Of a stretch of DNA of 64,000 nt, positions 48,781 through 61,499 are shown piece by piece; the first letter of the stretch is position 1, and each line of letters opens with the position of its first letter. Both the position numbers and the translations under genes were made by a program. The notes under the pieces were generated by a model, which saw only the letters and a program-made list of their open reading frames with translations, was not told the DNA's origin and did not search any database. The stretch spans positions 2,725,821-2,789,820 of the forward strand of contig OY747713.1 in the NCBI GenBank assembly GCA_963556495.2, written 5' to 3'. The stretch is from Valencia hispanica (Eukaryota > Chordata > Actinopteri > Cyprinodontiformes > Valenciidae).

Positions 48781-49107
48781 TATAAAGTGGAGGACTATAG
48801 CAAAAGCTGTACTGCTCCGCTTGTGAAAGTAAATCTGTTGGGCTTCTACTTGGTACTCAGACACCAATTCTGAGCTCCACACTGTCCAACAGGACACGAG
48901 GAAAAGAAAGGAGAAAAAAAAGAAAAGAAAAGAAAAAAAACTTAGAGCACCTGGAGGATGACCTGGAGAGTATTTGGCACGATTGGATTTTCTTAAGTAA
49001 GAATGGATTTGACAACTGATCCCACTGAGTGTGAATAAAAAAACAACGTCGTATTTTTTGTTTTAACACACATGTTGATGAAGACATATTTAAGTCGATA
49101 TGACTTG

Positions 49108-49654
49108 CTGACGTTTCCCTCTCCCCAGCCACTTGGGCCAGCTCCTCGGGAGGAATCCCAAGGCGTCCGCAGGCCAGCCAAGAAACATAGTCCCCCAAGC
49201 GTGGGTCTTTGGGCCTCCTCCAGGTGGGAAATGCCTGGAACACCTCACCAGAGAGGAGTCCATCCTGACCAGATGCCCGAGCCACCTCAACTGACTCCTC
49301 TCGATGTGGAGGAGCAGCGGCTCTACTCTGAGCCCCCTCCGGATGACTGAGCTTCTAACCCCATCTCTAAGGGAGAGCCCAGACACTCTGTGGAGGAAAC
49401 TCATTTCAGCCAGTTGTATCCGTGATCTCGTTCTTTTGGCCACCACCCAGAGTTCATGACCATAGATGAGGGAACGTAGATCGACCGTTAAATCGAAAGC
49501 CTCGTCTTTCGGCTCAGCTCCTTCTTCACCACGACAGACCGATACAGCGCCCGCATCACTGCAGACGTGGCCCCAATCTGTCTATCGATCTCCCGTTCCA
49601 TTTTTCCCTCATTCGTGAACAAGACCCCCAGATACTTAAACTCCTCCACTTGCA
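49108..49654 (-). pseudogene. RTE/Rex3-like LINE fragment, inner end of right arm
   Basis: The minus frame 49446-49090 reads MSFLHRVSGLSLRDGVRSSV and RWLGHLVRM; it lacks the last part and tail. It mirrors 35476-36098. Confidence 0.75.
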
Positions 49655-50168
49655 TTTGACTCTTTTGAATTGCTAGCCACCCAGATAAATGAGCCTAACA
49701 AAGCTTTATTTCTAAGTTTATATAAACCCCCAAACCTTAACTCTAAATTCTTTAACTATTTCAATGACCTTCTTTCTGTAATATGTAGTGATTATGACCA
49801 ATTAATCATTGTGGGGGATTTTAACATCCATACCGACAAACCCCTGGATAGACAAGCAAAACATTAAGTGACACTCTTCACAACTTCGGCCTGACCCAGC
49901 ATGTCAAACAACCAACACACAATAAAGGACACACTCTGGACTTAATTATCTGCAAAGGTTTAACTATATCTGACATCTCGGTAATTGATATTGCATTATC
50001 TGACCATTTCTGAAAGCCTCAGATCAGCTGAAACACTCAGTTTATTTAAACCCAGGTCAAAGACCCACCTGTTCACAGCTGCCTTTGATTAGGTTTTTAT
50101 TCTAAGTTTTAAATCTGCACTGCTTCCTTTAAGATATGTTTTTATTTATTTATATATGTGTGTGTGTT

Positions 50169-50221
<53 letters not shown>

Positions 50222-50370
50222 TCTTTTGGTTCATTTTAAATCATGGTTTTTATTCCTGCACTTTTGCTTTTTCTGCACCCTGCTGTAATGCTTTTGATGT
50301 TTTATGTAAAGCACTTTTTAATTGTCTTGTAACATGAATTGTGCTATACAAATAAACTTGCCAGTCCATC
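49655..50370 (+). pseudogene. L2-type LINE endonuclease-plus-tail fragment, right arm
   Basis: The frame 49670-49867 reads LFLSLYKPPNLNSKFFNYFN and IVGDFNIHTDKPLD. The text then continues LTQHVKQPTHNKGHTLDLII to DHF near 50010 and jumps to a 3' tail with (AT)n at 50170-50217. Mirror of 34727-35475. Confidence 0.65.
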
Positions 50371-50847
50371 GTAAAAACAAATCCCCCCAAAAAATCAGGG
50401 CGCTGGGCGACTGCCCCTGTAAGCTCTTTCTAATGTATCCCAGAGTCTAACCGTAACTGAATAAAACTTTTATTGATAGTTAACCTTCCATAAATTTCAG
50501 TGGGAAACATAAACACTTTGTTTTCAGGTTAGCAGACACAGCTAGGTTAGCTAGAAGGCTAATTTAGCCAAAACCGTTTTATGCCCAACATTAACTACAT
50601 TTTATCGATGAATTTGAACCAAATTGTTTAATGGCAAAGCTTAGACTGTTACTAATTTTTCATCCTTACCATTTATGAAGAATATTTTAACGTCCTTTTT
50701 TGGGTAAACACTGTATCCTGGCTATCCTTGGTTCTTTGACTTGCTAACATAGCAATTTAGGTTTCACTTGAAAAATAGTTATTTTAAATTAAACAATAGG
50801 CTGTATTATTAAGCAACCCATTTTAAAATTGTATTTTCAATGGCTAG
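50371..50847. other. Spacer, right arm
   Basis: Mirror of 34248-34726. Non-coding, nothing else seen. Confidence 0.45.
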
Positions 50848-51304
50848 TGTAATGGAAAATTAAAGTATCTCAGGGTTTCCATAATAAAGAAGACTTGAGT
50901 CCCAGAAGGCGTTTAAGTATTTTATTCAAACATGTCTGGCCAGACCATGGAGGGGACAGAGTTACTCGTGCATCACCCTGACCAACCTTTCTAACTAACC
51001 GCTTAAATAGTATTCAGCAATCATTGTTTGTCTCTGTAGACGTCTTCTCCAACCTTCACGCCCCGCCTCTGGACAGCTGCTCCATGCGAGTCTCATATCA
51101 ACGCATAAAGCAGCTCATCCGAAGGCCAGACTGTTATCTTACTGCCCCGGCGTCTGTCTCTCTGGTGACCTGACACATATATCTTTATCATAACATTAAG
51201 CTGAAACAAAAAGCTTGCCCCTAACCTTGTCCTCTGCCTTAGATGCATTCACTAAACAGAGAATATACACTTAATTCCTAATTACATAACAATTTTCCAC
51301 CACA
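50848..51304 (-). mobile_element. Solo LTR, 457 bp, right arm
   Basis: Reverse-complement partner of 33787-34243, same length and same CTAG duplication (50844-50847, 51305-51308). It was present before the arms were duplicated. Confidence 0.85.
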
Positions 51305-51308
51305 CTAG

Positions 51309-52890
51309 CCTTGTATGTTTTTCATCTAACCCTATTTGAAGTACATTAGACTTGTTATTAAAATGTAAGAAACCAAACTTTGGCTGGGACTTTTGTGTTT
51401 AGGAGCTATTTATTAAGTGTTTACCCAGTATATCATAAATTACAGATTTGTCTTGTAGGGTTTTAATACATGCATAACATGACACAAAATTGTATTCACA
51501 GAAAATGTATTTAATTTTAATTTTGCACATGATTTAAGGTAATTCTGTCATGTTTTTTTTAAACGATCAGACTTACATGCAGAAAACCACTCAGAAGAAC
51601 AATGAATAATTAAAAGGTTTATTTAAACAACGATGAATATTGTGCAGGTTCTGGTCCAGGGGAAATCCAACGGCTCGAGGGAATCAGAAAGACTGAAGGG
51701 AAGCAGAGGATATATGAGAAATGAGAATGATTAGATATTGTGAGAATGTCTTACTGTAGATGTCGAGGTTTTCCATCAGGAAGGGGGAGTGAATTGGAGG
51801 CTGTTGCTCTGTTTGGTGATCCAGGAAGCGACGACAGATTGGTGGTATGGGGACGCGAAGTGGGAGTAGACGTTGGAACGTTGGAGGGCGGACAGGTTGG
51901 TCTAGGAGGTGGAGAAAGGTAAGTGAAGCTCGAAGGATGCTAGTATGAAGATTATGATACAGGAGTTATCTCACAAAGGTTAGTAGACACGAGGAGATCA
52001 ACACTGAACATGACGGAACAGGTCTAGGAAGTTGCACTGAGGAAAACCTTGGAACAGTGTCACAGGAAAATATTAATCTCAAGGCAAGCAGCAAGTTAAC
52101 ATTAAAACTCAAGGAACTCAGAGGGCTCAGAGTTACTGCAAAGGTTAACACTCAGGAACTGAGTAACTGTTAACAAATGTTTGGTTTAAGATTTTTCTGA
52201 TTTATTCAACCAGTAAAGGAAAGTTGGTAAAGTTAAACATTGAAAACTGGGTAAATTAATAACCACTCATGATAATGTATTAATTAAACATTTTTTTAAT
52301 TATCTGTTAGCCATAAAACTACTAGATACGGATTGGCTATTAAGAAAAAGCTTCTTTGTGGAAGATTTTGGTTTCCTTAGCCTAGAAAAGAGCAGAGCTA
52401 AGGTTAGCCATTAATGGGTATCTAAAGTGAGCCAGAAGACAATGTTAGATCAGCATTAACTATTAAAACAGTCATCAAAACCATTTAGGTGAAAATGTAG
52501 TTTGGGATTGATGGAGAAGATGTGTGGCGATGGAAACACGGTAAGATGTTAACCAGCTAACTAACTAACCTGGTTACCGTGTGTGTTTCTGCAGAGAGTT
52601 TTGATGACCTGACCAGATGAACCATAAAGTATTAATAGTTTCCAAATTTCATTGAATTAGACGCAGGGGAAATGTAGGCTTTTGTTAACAAAATTATCTG
52701 TTTGGGAGGTTTGACGACATGTTTCACCATTTGGAACTGGAAAGCTAAATACTGAAGATATTCTTTATATGCAATTTGTGTGAATTTAACAAATGCATGT
52801 TTCCCTAAGAAAGAGCAATGATTGAAGCCGAGCGTTTTATTAAACTGTAAAAGTCTGCAGCAAAAGAAACAGATTAAATGCCAGGCACTG
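51309..52890. other. Downstream spacer of gene E
   Basis: Mirror of 32200-33786. The possible LTR remnant corresponds to about 51545-52155. No gene. Confidence 0.45.
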
Positions 52891-53067
52891 AAAGTATTTG
52901 CACTGAAATCATGTATTTTATTCAAAGAATATCATAGACATCTTAATTTTTCTCCAGGAGATCATCAGCCTGAGAAAAAAGGGACTCAAGATGTCTCCTT
53001 TAACATTTTTAGCATTTAAATCAAAAGCAGATGTTGCCTCTATATCTCAGGTGTAAAACTGAACTCA

Positions 53068-55399
53068 TCATCGATGACTCCATTCAGTCTTTTTCTGACT
53101 CTGTGCCCACTCCTCCCACAGATGCCCCAGGTCTTTCTCCAGGTGGTCTGAACCTTTATTTAGCTTCCCCCGACGTCTTCTTCTATGTGGAACAATTTTC
53201 TTATTCAGGTCATAGGTAGTGTGGGTAAGTTTGACATCAAAGCTGTAGACCAGGGCGAACAAGGTGACCTTAAAGTCCTCCAGACTTTTATACACCTTCT
53301 TCTTCAGGTCATGGTGGTCTTTGTGGTCATGGTGATGGTCATGGTGGTCTTTGTGGTCATGATGATGGTCATGGTGGTCTTTGTGGTCATGATGATGGTC
53401 ATGGTGGTCTTTGTGGTCATGGTGATGGTCTTTGTGGTCATGGTGGTCTTTGTGGTCATGGTAATGGTCATGGTGGTCTTTGTGGTCATGATGGTGGTCA
53501 TGGTGGTCTTTGTGGTCATGGTGATGGTCATGGTGGTCTTTGTGATCATAGTGATGGTGGTCATGTTGGTCTTTGTGGTCGTGATGGTGGTCATGGTGGT
53601 CTTTGAGGTCATGGTGGTAGTCATGGTGGTCTTTGTGGTCATGGTGATGGTCATGGTGGTCTTTGTGATCATAGTGATGGTGGTCATGGTGGTCTTTGTG
53701 GTCGTGATGGTGGTCATGGTGGTCTTTGAGGTCATGGTGGTGGTCATGGTGGTCTTTGTGGTCATGGTGGTCTTTGTGATCATGGTGATGGTCATGGTGA
53801 TGGTCATGGTGGTCTTTGTGGTGATGATGTTGGTGACCAAAAAGTTTGTACCAAAGATGTCGATGACAATGATGATGATGATGGTGGCCATCATGGTGAC
53901 CATCATGGTCACCATGATGATGATGGTGAGTATGATGGGGACCATGATGGTGATGGTGAGTATGCAGATGTTCAAAGCCCTTGTCCAAATGCTCATGCAG
54001 CTCCTGGGTCTTCTCCAGCAAGGCAATCTTCAGGCCTTTGGGGTCCAGGGCTTCAATGTATTTGGCGGCGCACTCCTTCAGCTCCTCTAGCTTGGAACGA
54101 GTTTGAGCTGCCAGCTCCTTGGCATGGTAATGTTCGTCATCTTCCAGGTAGATCAGAAAATGGTCCAGATGGTGGTGAAGCTGATCTACCTCGTGGGAGA
54201 TCTTGCTGTAGAAGTCCTTGATCCACCAAACAATATGAGTGTACACGTTATGGAAGAAGCTGTAGATGATGTCGATGCTCTCTGCGATGAGGGAGCTGCA
54301 GGGACACAGACAGAAACCTGATCAACACCTTGTTTTTAGAGTTCAATGAAACATTGATTGAGTTAACTTTATCACATATCTTGGTTGATGTTATTTCATC
54401 CTTCTTTTGAAACTGAGCCTAAATATAGAAATTAATTCCTTGTTGTATTTAGGCACCTAAAAGGGAGAAATCTGCTTTACAGGATAAACTGTGTCTGTCC
54501 AGAGAGAAGGAGAACTTGTAGCTTATAGAAACCACAACATCCGTAGCGTACCATCATCCAGCTTTTTTTTTTTTTGAGATTTTTTTATCCCACGGTTATC
54601 TCCCATTATTAATCACCCAGTGCTCCTACCTAGTTCCAGTCCTGGGGTTCCACTCTCCCTCTGCCAGTCCCGGGAGAGCCCCGCACTGAAACCCAAGCCT
54701 CCTTCATGCTTGGGCAGTGAGCAGGGCCTTCGTTTTACATGATGGGGCGGGATTTCCCTGGCTGGACGTAGCGCGTGGAAGGATCATGTTATTCCAGCCA
54801 GATCCTCCCCAACCCTTCAGGCGCCCCGGCCGGCCAAGAGGAGGCAGTATACAGCCCCAGGACTAGTGCATGTTTTTGTGGGAGTAGCTCACTTTAGCTG
54901 CTCAAGGGAACACGGGGAGAAAATGCAAACTCCACACAGAAAGGCCCTTTCGCCAACCCCACCCAGGGTGTGGGTCCCGATGATGCGGGGTAACAAACAC
55001 ACCCTCAGCACCCACAGCGTCCCCCGCGGTAATTGAACCCAGGACCTTCTAGCTGTGAGGTGAGCCGCTCTACCAGCTGCGCCACCGTGCTTCATCCAGC
55101 TTTTATGTTGAGTGGAAAAGCTTTGAGGTTTCCACTTACCACAGATACTGTCCTGGAGAGGAATGTCTGATGTCCAACACATAGTCTTTAGGGGTCATTG
55201 TTGACTTATGGACATAGTCCCAGTAAGCATCTTGTGCTATTTTGATCTGGGTTTGTGATGGATGTTCTTTGTGTCCTCCATTACAACCTGCAGAGACAAC
55301 ACAGTTTAAAGCCTTTTTCTTCTACTGAGATTTTCCCCGAAGCATCAAGATTTTCTGACCTGTGAGGAAGATGAGGACGAGGACGCCGAGGACCTTCAT
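53068..55399 (-). CDS. Gene E: histidine-rich apolipoprotein-like protein (type B)
   Basis: Coding exons on minus are 55399-55360, 55287-55140 and 54295-53068, giving 471 residues. The signal peptide is MKVLGVLVLIFLTG, the N-terminus CNGGHKEHPSQTQIKIAQDA. The helical part ends near residue 173; the His tract covers about 174-392 with the HLWYKLFGH island, DHKDHHDHHH units and Tyr- or Leu-containing variants. The tail matches gene C including RRRRR and the frameshifted end KKTEWSHR. Intron 3 contains the same SINE as gene C. The poly-A signal is at 52922-52917. E is the arm partner of C but differs in the number and order of His units. It is divergent from F. Confidence 0.88.
54567..55091 (-). 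mobile_element. SINE in intron 3 of gene E
   Basis: Reverse-complement counterpart of the gene C SINE, with the 13-bp direct repeats at 54554-54566 and 55092-55104. Confidence 0.8.
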
Positions 55400-55482
55400 G
55401 GCTGCACTGAAAGAAACCCAGAGTTAACTCTTTCAGATCAGGTTTGTTCCAGAGAAGTGATGCTGAGGAGCTGGAGTCCTAC

Positions 55483-55630
55483 CTGTTCAGTCAGTCAGCC
55501 AGCTGATGAATGTTGAAGGTGTCCTCATCAGTATTTATAGGCAGCAGAGTTGAATGGAGGAGATGCTGAGCTCAGTGCTGTCACAGCCTAAAGTGATGAC
55601 AGGACATCAGGATTACATCTCCATGAACAT
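55483..55630 (-). promoter_or_regulatory. Gene E core promoter and exon 1
   Basis: The TATA box (minus tataaata) is at 55539-55532. Exon 1 is about 55509-55483. The conserved upstream block continues to about 55635. Confidence 0.8.
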
Positions 55631-55639
55631 CATGTTCAG

Positions 55640-56045
55640 CTTTCAGGTGATATGAACTTGCTGATTGAACCTGTTGAGCAAATCCATGCAAGACTTTGTG
55701 GATCATCAGTAAAAAAGACAGTGAAGAGTCATTGTTCTAGTTTTCAGGTGCAGCTTATTTAAGTTTTATTCCTGACAAACACTTTCTAACCACAAACGTT
55801 AATATCTAACCTGAAACAAGTTTTTCACAGCTTACAATATTTAAATAATATCAAATAGTTTTCATAATATTATCTGGAAGAACAATATTTTAATAGCTAA
55901 GCTTTACAAAACATTACTTAAAGCTAACCATATGAATTTGTTGAGAGCTAACTTTAATCAAGCTTTTTTTAATGACTAGCTTAACCAAATACAGTTAATC
56001 ACTAACAATAAATCAGTCATTGTCTTTTAATTATAAACCATCCAT
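55640..56045. other. Upstream spacer of gene E
   Basis: Mirror of 29030-29440. Non-coding. Confidence 0.5.
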
Positions 56046-56047
56046 AA

Positions 56048-56262
56048 ATATAATATAATATAATATAATATAATATAATATAATATAATATAATATAATA
56101 TAATATAATATAATATAATATAATATAATATAATATAATATAATATAATATAATATAATATAATATAATATAATATAATATAATATAATATAATATAATA
56201 TAGTATAATATAGTATAATATAATATAATATAGTATAATATAATATAGTATAATATAATATA
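56048..56262. repeat. (TAATA)n satellite, right arm
   Basis: About 43 pentamers with a few tagta variants toward the right end. Longer than the left-arm tract. Confidence 0.95.
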
Positions 56263-56542
56263 TAGATTATCTATTAAAATATGATTGTTCATAACTGTTG
56301 ATTAAAACAATTGCGTACATGTATACACGCTTGAACAATTTTTAAGAAATGTTCCCCACCAAATATGGTTTGGTGAAGAGCATTATGTATTTTTCATGTC
56401 CAGATGATGTCAAATTAAGTCAAGATTAGTTGTTTCTAGAGAAATTTAGGAAAACAAAAAGTCACAGTACTGTTTGTTTTTCCTAAATTTCTCTAAAAAG
56501 CAACTCAGGACACCCGAAGCAGATAAAAAGCCATTCATTCAT

Positions 56543-57435
56543 TTATTCATTTTCTTCCGCTTATCGGGGGTCGGGTTGCGGGGGCAGCAGCTTAAAAGCA
56601 AAGAGACCCAGACTTCCCTCTCCCCAGCCACTTGTTCCAGCTCCTCGGGAGGAACCCCAAGGCGTTCCCAGGCCAGCCGAGAAACATAGTCCCTCCAGCG
56701 TGTCCTGGGTCTTCCTCTGGGCCTCCTCCCGGTGAGACGTGCCCGAAACACCTCACCAGGGAGGCGTCCAGGAGGCATCCTGACCAGATGCCCGAGCCAC
56801 CTCAACTGACTCCTCTCGATGTGGAGGAGCAGCGGCTCTACTCTGAGCCCCCTCCGGATGACTGAGCTTCTAACCCTATCTCTAAGGGAGAGCCCAGACA
56901 CTCTGCGGAGGAAACTCATTTCAGCCGCTTGTATCCGTGATCTCGTTCTTTCGGTCACCACCCAGAGTTCGTGACCATAGATGAGGGTAGGAACGTAGAT
57001 CGACCGGTAAATCGAGAGCTTCGCCTTCCGGCTCAGCTCTCTCTTCACCATGACAGACCGGTTCAGCGCCAGCATAACTGCAGATGCCCCACCAATCCGT
57101 CTATCGATCTCCCGCTCCATTTTTTCCCTCATTCGTGAACAAGACCCCCAGATACTTAAACTCCTCCACTTGGGGAAGGACCCCGACCCAGAGAAGCCAC
57201 CCCACCCAGACCATGGCCTCGGATTTGGAGGTGCTGATTCTCATCCCAGCCGCTTCACACTCGGCTGCGAACCGCTCCAGCGAAAGCTGTAGATGACGCT
57301 CCGATGAAGCCAACAGGACCACATCATCTGCAAAAAGCAGAGACCCGATCCTGAGGCCACCAAAACGGATCCCCTCAACACCTTGGCTGCGCCTAGAAAC
57401 CCGTCCATAAAAGTTATGAACAGGATCGGTGCTTT
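56543..57435 (-). pseudogene. RTE/Rex3-like LINE, right arm
   Basis: The minus frame 57132-56539 gives the C-terminal domain (ALNRSVMVKRELSRKAKLSI, LIYGHELWVV, RWLGHLVRMP). The RT part is reduced to a scrap (FITFMDG, VLLASSERHLQLSLERF). Relative to the left copy about 315 bp, equivalent to 27401-27718, are missing, including the AFDRVP and RQGCPLS motifs. Confidence 0.75.
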
Positions 57436-57835
57436 TACGGTCCGCATAACAAAAGCTTTACACAAACACTCTTTCATGACTAGAAGAAAATCAGGCTAAT
57501 TGTAAATCATGTTGCAGACGTTCCAATAAGACCTTTTAAAAATGATGCACCAAGTCTCTGCTTGGATATTGCTGGATACATGATCTGAACTTATTGTTTT
57601 CATCATTCAGTTGGAAGGTTTGTTTTTACAAACGGTGCTTTGACAATTTTTTTTATTTTATTGTCACAGTCCAATTCAATTGAAAGCAGTTTAGAACAGA
57701 AAACAACAGAAAACCATACAGTGAAAGTGTGAATGCTTCACAGACTTGATGAGAGAAATAAAAACCTGACACTGTGGCTTCCAAGGAGAATGAGACAAAT
57801 GTCTTCAACGGGTTCCATCAGCAAGTTCATATCAC
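57436..57835. other. Spacer between divergent genes E and F, right part
   Basis: Mirror of 26990-27440. Non-coding. Confidence 0.5.
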
Positions 57836-57844
57836 CTGAAAGCT

Positions 57845-57999
57845 GAACATGATGTTCATGGAGATGTAATCCTGATGTCCTGTCATCACTTTAGGCTGTG
57901 ACAGCACTGAGCTCAGCATCTCCTCCATTCAACTCTGCTACCTATAAATACTGATGAGGACACCTTCAACATTCATCAGCTGGCTGACTGACTGAACAG
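57845..57999 (+). promoter_or_regulatory. Gene F core promoter and exon 1
   Basis: The TATA box tataaata is at 57943-57950. Exon 1 is about 57973-57999, followed by gtagga. Confidence 0.8.
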
Positions 58000-58082
58000 G
58001 TAGGACTCCACCTCCTCAGCATCACTTCTCTGGAACAAACCTGATCTGAAAGAGTTAATTCTGGGTTTCTTTCAGTGCAGCC

Positions 58083-59825
58083 ATGAAGGTCCTCGGCGTC
58101 CTCGTCCTCATCTTCCTCACAGGTCAGAAAATCTTGATGCTTTGGGGAAAATCTCAGTAGAAGAAAAAGGCTTTAAACTGTGTTGTCTCTGCAGGTTGTA
58201 ATGGAGGACACAAAGAACATCCATCACAAATCCAGATCAAAATAGCACAAGATGCTTACTGGGACTATGTCCATAAGTCAACAATGACCCCTAAAGACTA
58301 TGTGTTGGACATCAGACATTCCTCTCCAGGACAGTATCTGTGGTAAGTGGAAACCTCAAAGCTTTTCCACTCAACATAAAAGCTGGATGAATATTGACTG
58401 AGATTCACACAGAGATTGTCTCTTATTAAACCATGGAAGCTTCTCTTTAACTTCCAGGTCTGAGGCACATGTATAGTTCTAACTAACCTCAACATGCCTG
58501 CAGGATGGATGTTGTGATTCCTAGAAGCTACAAGTTCTCCTTCTCTCTGGACAGACACAGTTTATCCTGTAAAGCAGATTTCTCTCTTTTAGGTGCCTAA
58601 ATACAACAAGGAATTAATTTCTATATTTAGGCTCAGTTTCAAAAGAAGGATGAAATAACATAAACCAAGATATGTGATAAAGTTAACTCAATCAATGTTT
58701 CATTGAACTCTAAAAACAAGGTGTTGATCAGGTTTCTGTCTGTGTCCCTGCAGCTCCCTCATCGCAGAGAGCATCGACATCATCTACAGCTTCTTCCATA
58801 GCGTGTACACTCATATTGTTTGGTGGATCAAGGACTTCTACAGCAAGATCTCCCACGAGGTAGATCAGCTTCACCACCATCTGGACCATTTTCTGATCTA
58901 CCTGGAAGATGACGTACATTACTATGCCAAGGAGCTGGCAGCTCAAACTCGTTCCAAGCTAGAGGAGCTGAAGGAGTGCGCCGCCAAATACATTGAAGCC
59001 CTGGACCCCAAAGGCCTGAAGATTGCCTTGCTGGAGAAGACCCAGGAGCTGCATGAGCATTTGGACAAGGGCTTTGAACATCTGCATACTCACCATCACC
59101 ATCATGGTCCCCATCATACTCACCATCATCATCATGGTGACCATGATGGTCACCATGATGGCCACCATCACCATCATGGCCATCATCATCATTGTCATCG
59201 ACATCTTTGGTACAAACTTTTTGGTCACCGTCATCATCATCACCATGACCACAAAGACCACCATGACCATCACCATGACCACAAAGACCACCATGACCAT
59301 CACCATGACCATCACCATGACCACAAAGACCACCATGACCATCACCATGACCACAAAGACCACCATGACCATCACCATGACCACAAAGACCACCATGACC
59401 ATCACCATGACCACAAAGACCACCATGACCATCACCATGACCATCACCATGACCCCAAAGACCACCATGACCATCACCATGACCATCACCATGACCACAA
59501 AGACCACCGTGACCATCACCATGATCATCACCATGACCACAAAGACCGCCATCACCATCACCATGACCATCACCATGACCACAAAGACCACCATGACCTG
59601 AAGAAGAAGGTGTATGAAAGTCTGGAGGACTTTAAAGTCACCTTGTTCGCCCTGGTCTACAGCTTTGATGTCAAACTTACCCACACTATCTATGACCTGA
59701 ATAAGAAAATTGTTCCACATAGAAGAAGACGTCGGGGGAAGCTGAATAAAGGTTCAGACCACCTGGAGAAAGACCTGGGGCATCTGTGGGAGGAGTGGGC
59801 ACAGAGTCAGAAAAAGGCAGACTGA
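58083..59825 (+). CDS. Gene F: histidine-rich apolipoprotein-like protein (type B)
   Basis: Coding exons 58083-58122, 58195-58342 and 58754-59825 give 419 residues. The signal peptide is MKVLGVLVLIFLTG; exon 3 has WDYVHKS, where genes A to D have WDYVQKS (gene E also has His). The helical part ends near 173; the His tract (about 174-344) has the HLWYKLFGH island and very regular DHKDHHDHHH units with occasional extra DHHH. The tail LKKKVYESLEDFKVTLFALV, RRRRR, KKAD is intact. AATAAA is at 59986-59991. F is the mirror partner of gene B, lacking the C/E C-terminal deletion and the intron SINE. Confidence 0.88.
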
Positions 59826-60065
59826 ATGGAGTCATCGATGATGAGTTCAGTTTTACACCTGAGATATAGAGGCAACATCTGCTTTTGATTTAAATACAAA
59901 AAATGTTAAAGGAGACATCTTGAGTCCCTTTTTTCTCAGGCTGATGATTTCCTGGAGAATAATTAAGATGTCTATGATATTTATCAATAAAATACATGAT
60001 TTCAGTGCAAATACTTTCAGTGCCTGGCATTTAATCTGTTTCTTTTGATGCAAACTTTTACAGTT

Positions 60066-60785
60066 TCATAATATTTATTCTTCACTTTGTTTTGAGAAAA
60101 TATATGCTGAGTTTACACAAACTGCATTCAAAGAATGTCATCAGTATTAAGCTTTACAGTTCTCAACAAGGAAACGTATTAAGTCTTCTAAGAATTTATA
60201 TTTTTATTTACAAATGCCTACATTTCCCCTGCATCTAACTTATTAAAATGTGGGAAATATTAGTCGTTTATTATTTTATTTTATGTTAATCTGGTCACGT
60301 TAACCAAGCTCCTCTCAGCAGAAACACAGTAACTCTTACTGTGTTTGTCACGTATCTTCTCCATGAATCCCAAACGGTTTTCATGGCTAATTCAATGGTT
60401 AATCCTGTTTCCAACCAATTTTAGATACCTTTCACTGGCTAATCTTAGTTATGCTCTTTTATAGGCTAAAGAAGCCAAATTGTTCTTAATGTTCCTAAAC
60501 AAGCCTTTTTTCATAGCCGATCCAAATCTAGTAGTTATGGCTCACAGACATTTTTCATGGCAAACTTTAATGGCTTGATGAAGTTTTTTTTAAATTCATT
60601 ATCTTGACTGGTCATTAATTTAAACCATTTACCAACATTCTTTTACTGGTTGATGAAACCTGATAGAAAATCTTATACCAAATATTTGTTAATTATTTTT
60701 TTTAAATATATTTTAGATAATATAATAATTCAACAGTAAGGCCAAAGAAATGAAATAGCTTTGTACAATCTCACTCACTACATTA
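60066..60785. other. Downstream spacer of gene F
   Basis: Non-coding, homologous to the spacer after gene D (41640-42296), interrupted at 60786 by an LTR. Confidence 0.55.
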
Positions 60786-61499
60786 TGTTGAGAAGGTTTT
60801 AATTACATGCATAAGGTGGTTTCTTCTGTCATCACAAGAATCTTAAGGTACATGCAATCCAAAACGAGATGTGTCCAAAGAAAACAGCACAGGTTGGTGT
60901 AGTATCAAATATTGTGAATCCCCCAATCAACTTAAGTTTAAAGGCACCAAGTATTTAGAATATCTCACACATACAATGTGTGAGAATTAACCCAATATGT
61001 GTAGTCCTTGATCACACTTAGGACATGCGTAATTTGACACAACTGTTTTTGCAGTGTAAGTTTAATACTTTATTGAGAAATTAGGATTTGTTGCTTAAAG
61101 TGGCTCCATGGGTGTGGAGACATTTTACCTATGGGGAGATTCTTCTAGTAAGCTGATAATAACTTTTAGGAGCATAGCATTATCACAAGAGGGAACCTAT
61201 CACGAATGGTGTATTAGAATGTGTTTGTTTCTGACTGGTTGATGTGAGCAGGGGAGGAACTGCCCCTCGTCTGCAGGGTGTAACTTTGCTGAATATTTCT
61301 AACAAAGGCTGAAGTAAATAAAAGATCTTTGAATAGAGTGAACGCTCTATTCCCGACATACGTATATAGATATATCATACTGAAACTATTGCGTCCTGTG
61401 TGATTTGTTCTGTTGTTTCCAGGTTGTCAGAGAAGAAAAGAGGCGGGGAGAATATGGGGACTTCAGTGTCTAGTATGGGAATTAGACTGAAGTACAACA
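60786..61499 (+). mobile_element. Solo LTR, 714 bp
   Basis: It begins TGTTGAGAAGG and ends GTACAACA, with the 4-bp duplication ATTA (60782-60785, 61500-61503). The undisturbed site is seen at 62177-62190 (gcattattatagct). AATAAA near 61317 is followed by a hairpin-like agagtgaacgctct. It has no internal genes. Confidence 0.8.

Larger units (their letters stand above)
44520..48940 (+). mobile_element. 5'-truncated L1-type LINE inserted in the His-rich pseudogene
   Basis: The 9-bp target duplication CTTAGAGCA lies at 44511-44519 and 48941-48949. ORF2 begins within the reverse transcriptase (DQTGFMKVRHSS; LSLDAEKAFDRANWKF; QRGTMQGCPLS; degenerate YADDVS near 45008), continues at 45263-45520 (LPISLMGRVASIKMMVLPRI) and 46378-47238 (ending in CLQC ... 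HALWFC). The copy carries frameshifts and an LTR insertion. Its 3' UTR is long and G-rich and ends in an A/G-rich tail (48898-48940). Confidence 0.85.
43012..49025 (+). pseudogene. Decayed His-rich gene copy split by two LINEs
   Basis: Three pieces of one exon 4 remain. 43012-43070 encodes HQHDHKDHHKDHHDHKDHH. 44354-44519 encodes HHYHHLSLHHHGEINPSHHH, GYEHVPDRKKKV and, after a frameshift, DDELAHKSDEINKIKILEH. 48941-49025 encodes LEHLEDDLESIWHDWI. The last two match the type-A tail of gene A (DLKKKV, KNSEHPKDDLETIWHDWM). An L2 copy (43071-44353) and an L1 copy (44520-48940) separate them. No exons 1-3 or helical N-terminus are seen upstream. Confidence 0.8.
49110..60065. repeat. Giant inverted repeat, right arm
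   Basis: Mirror of 24850-36100: RTE fragment, L2 fragment, (AT)n, solo LTR, spacer, gene E(-), satellite, RTE LINE, gene F(+). Arm-specific differences in satellites, His tracts and small indels argue against a simple assembly copy. Confidence 0.9.
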
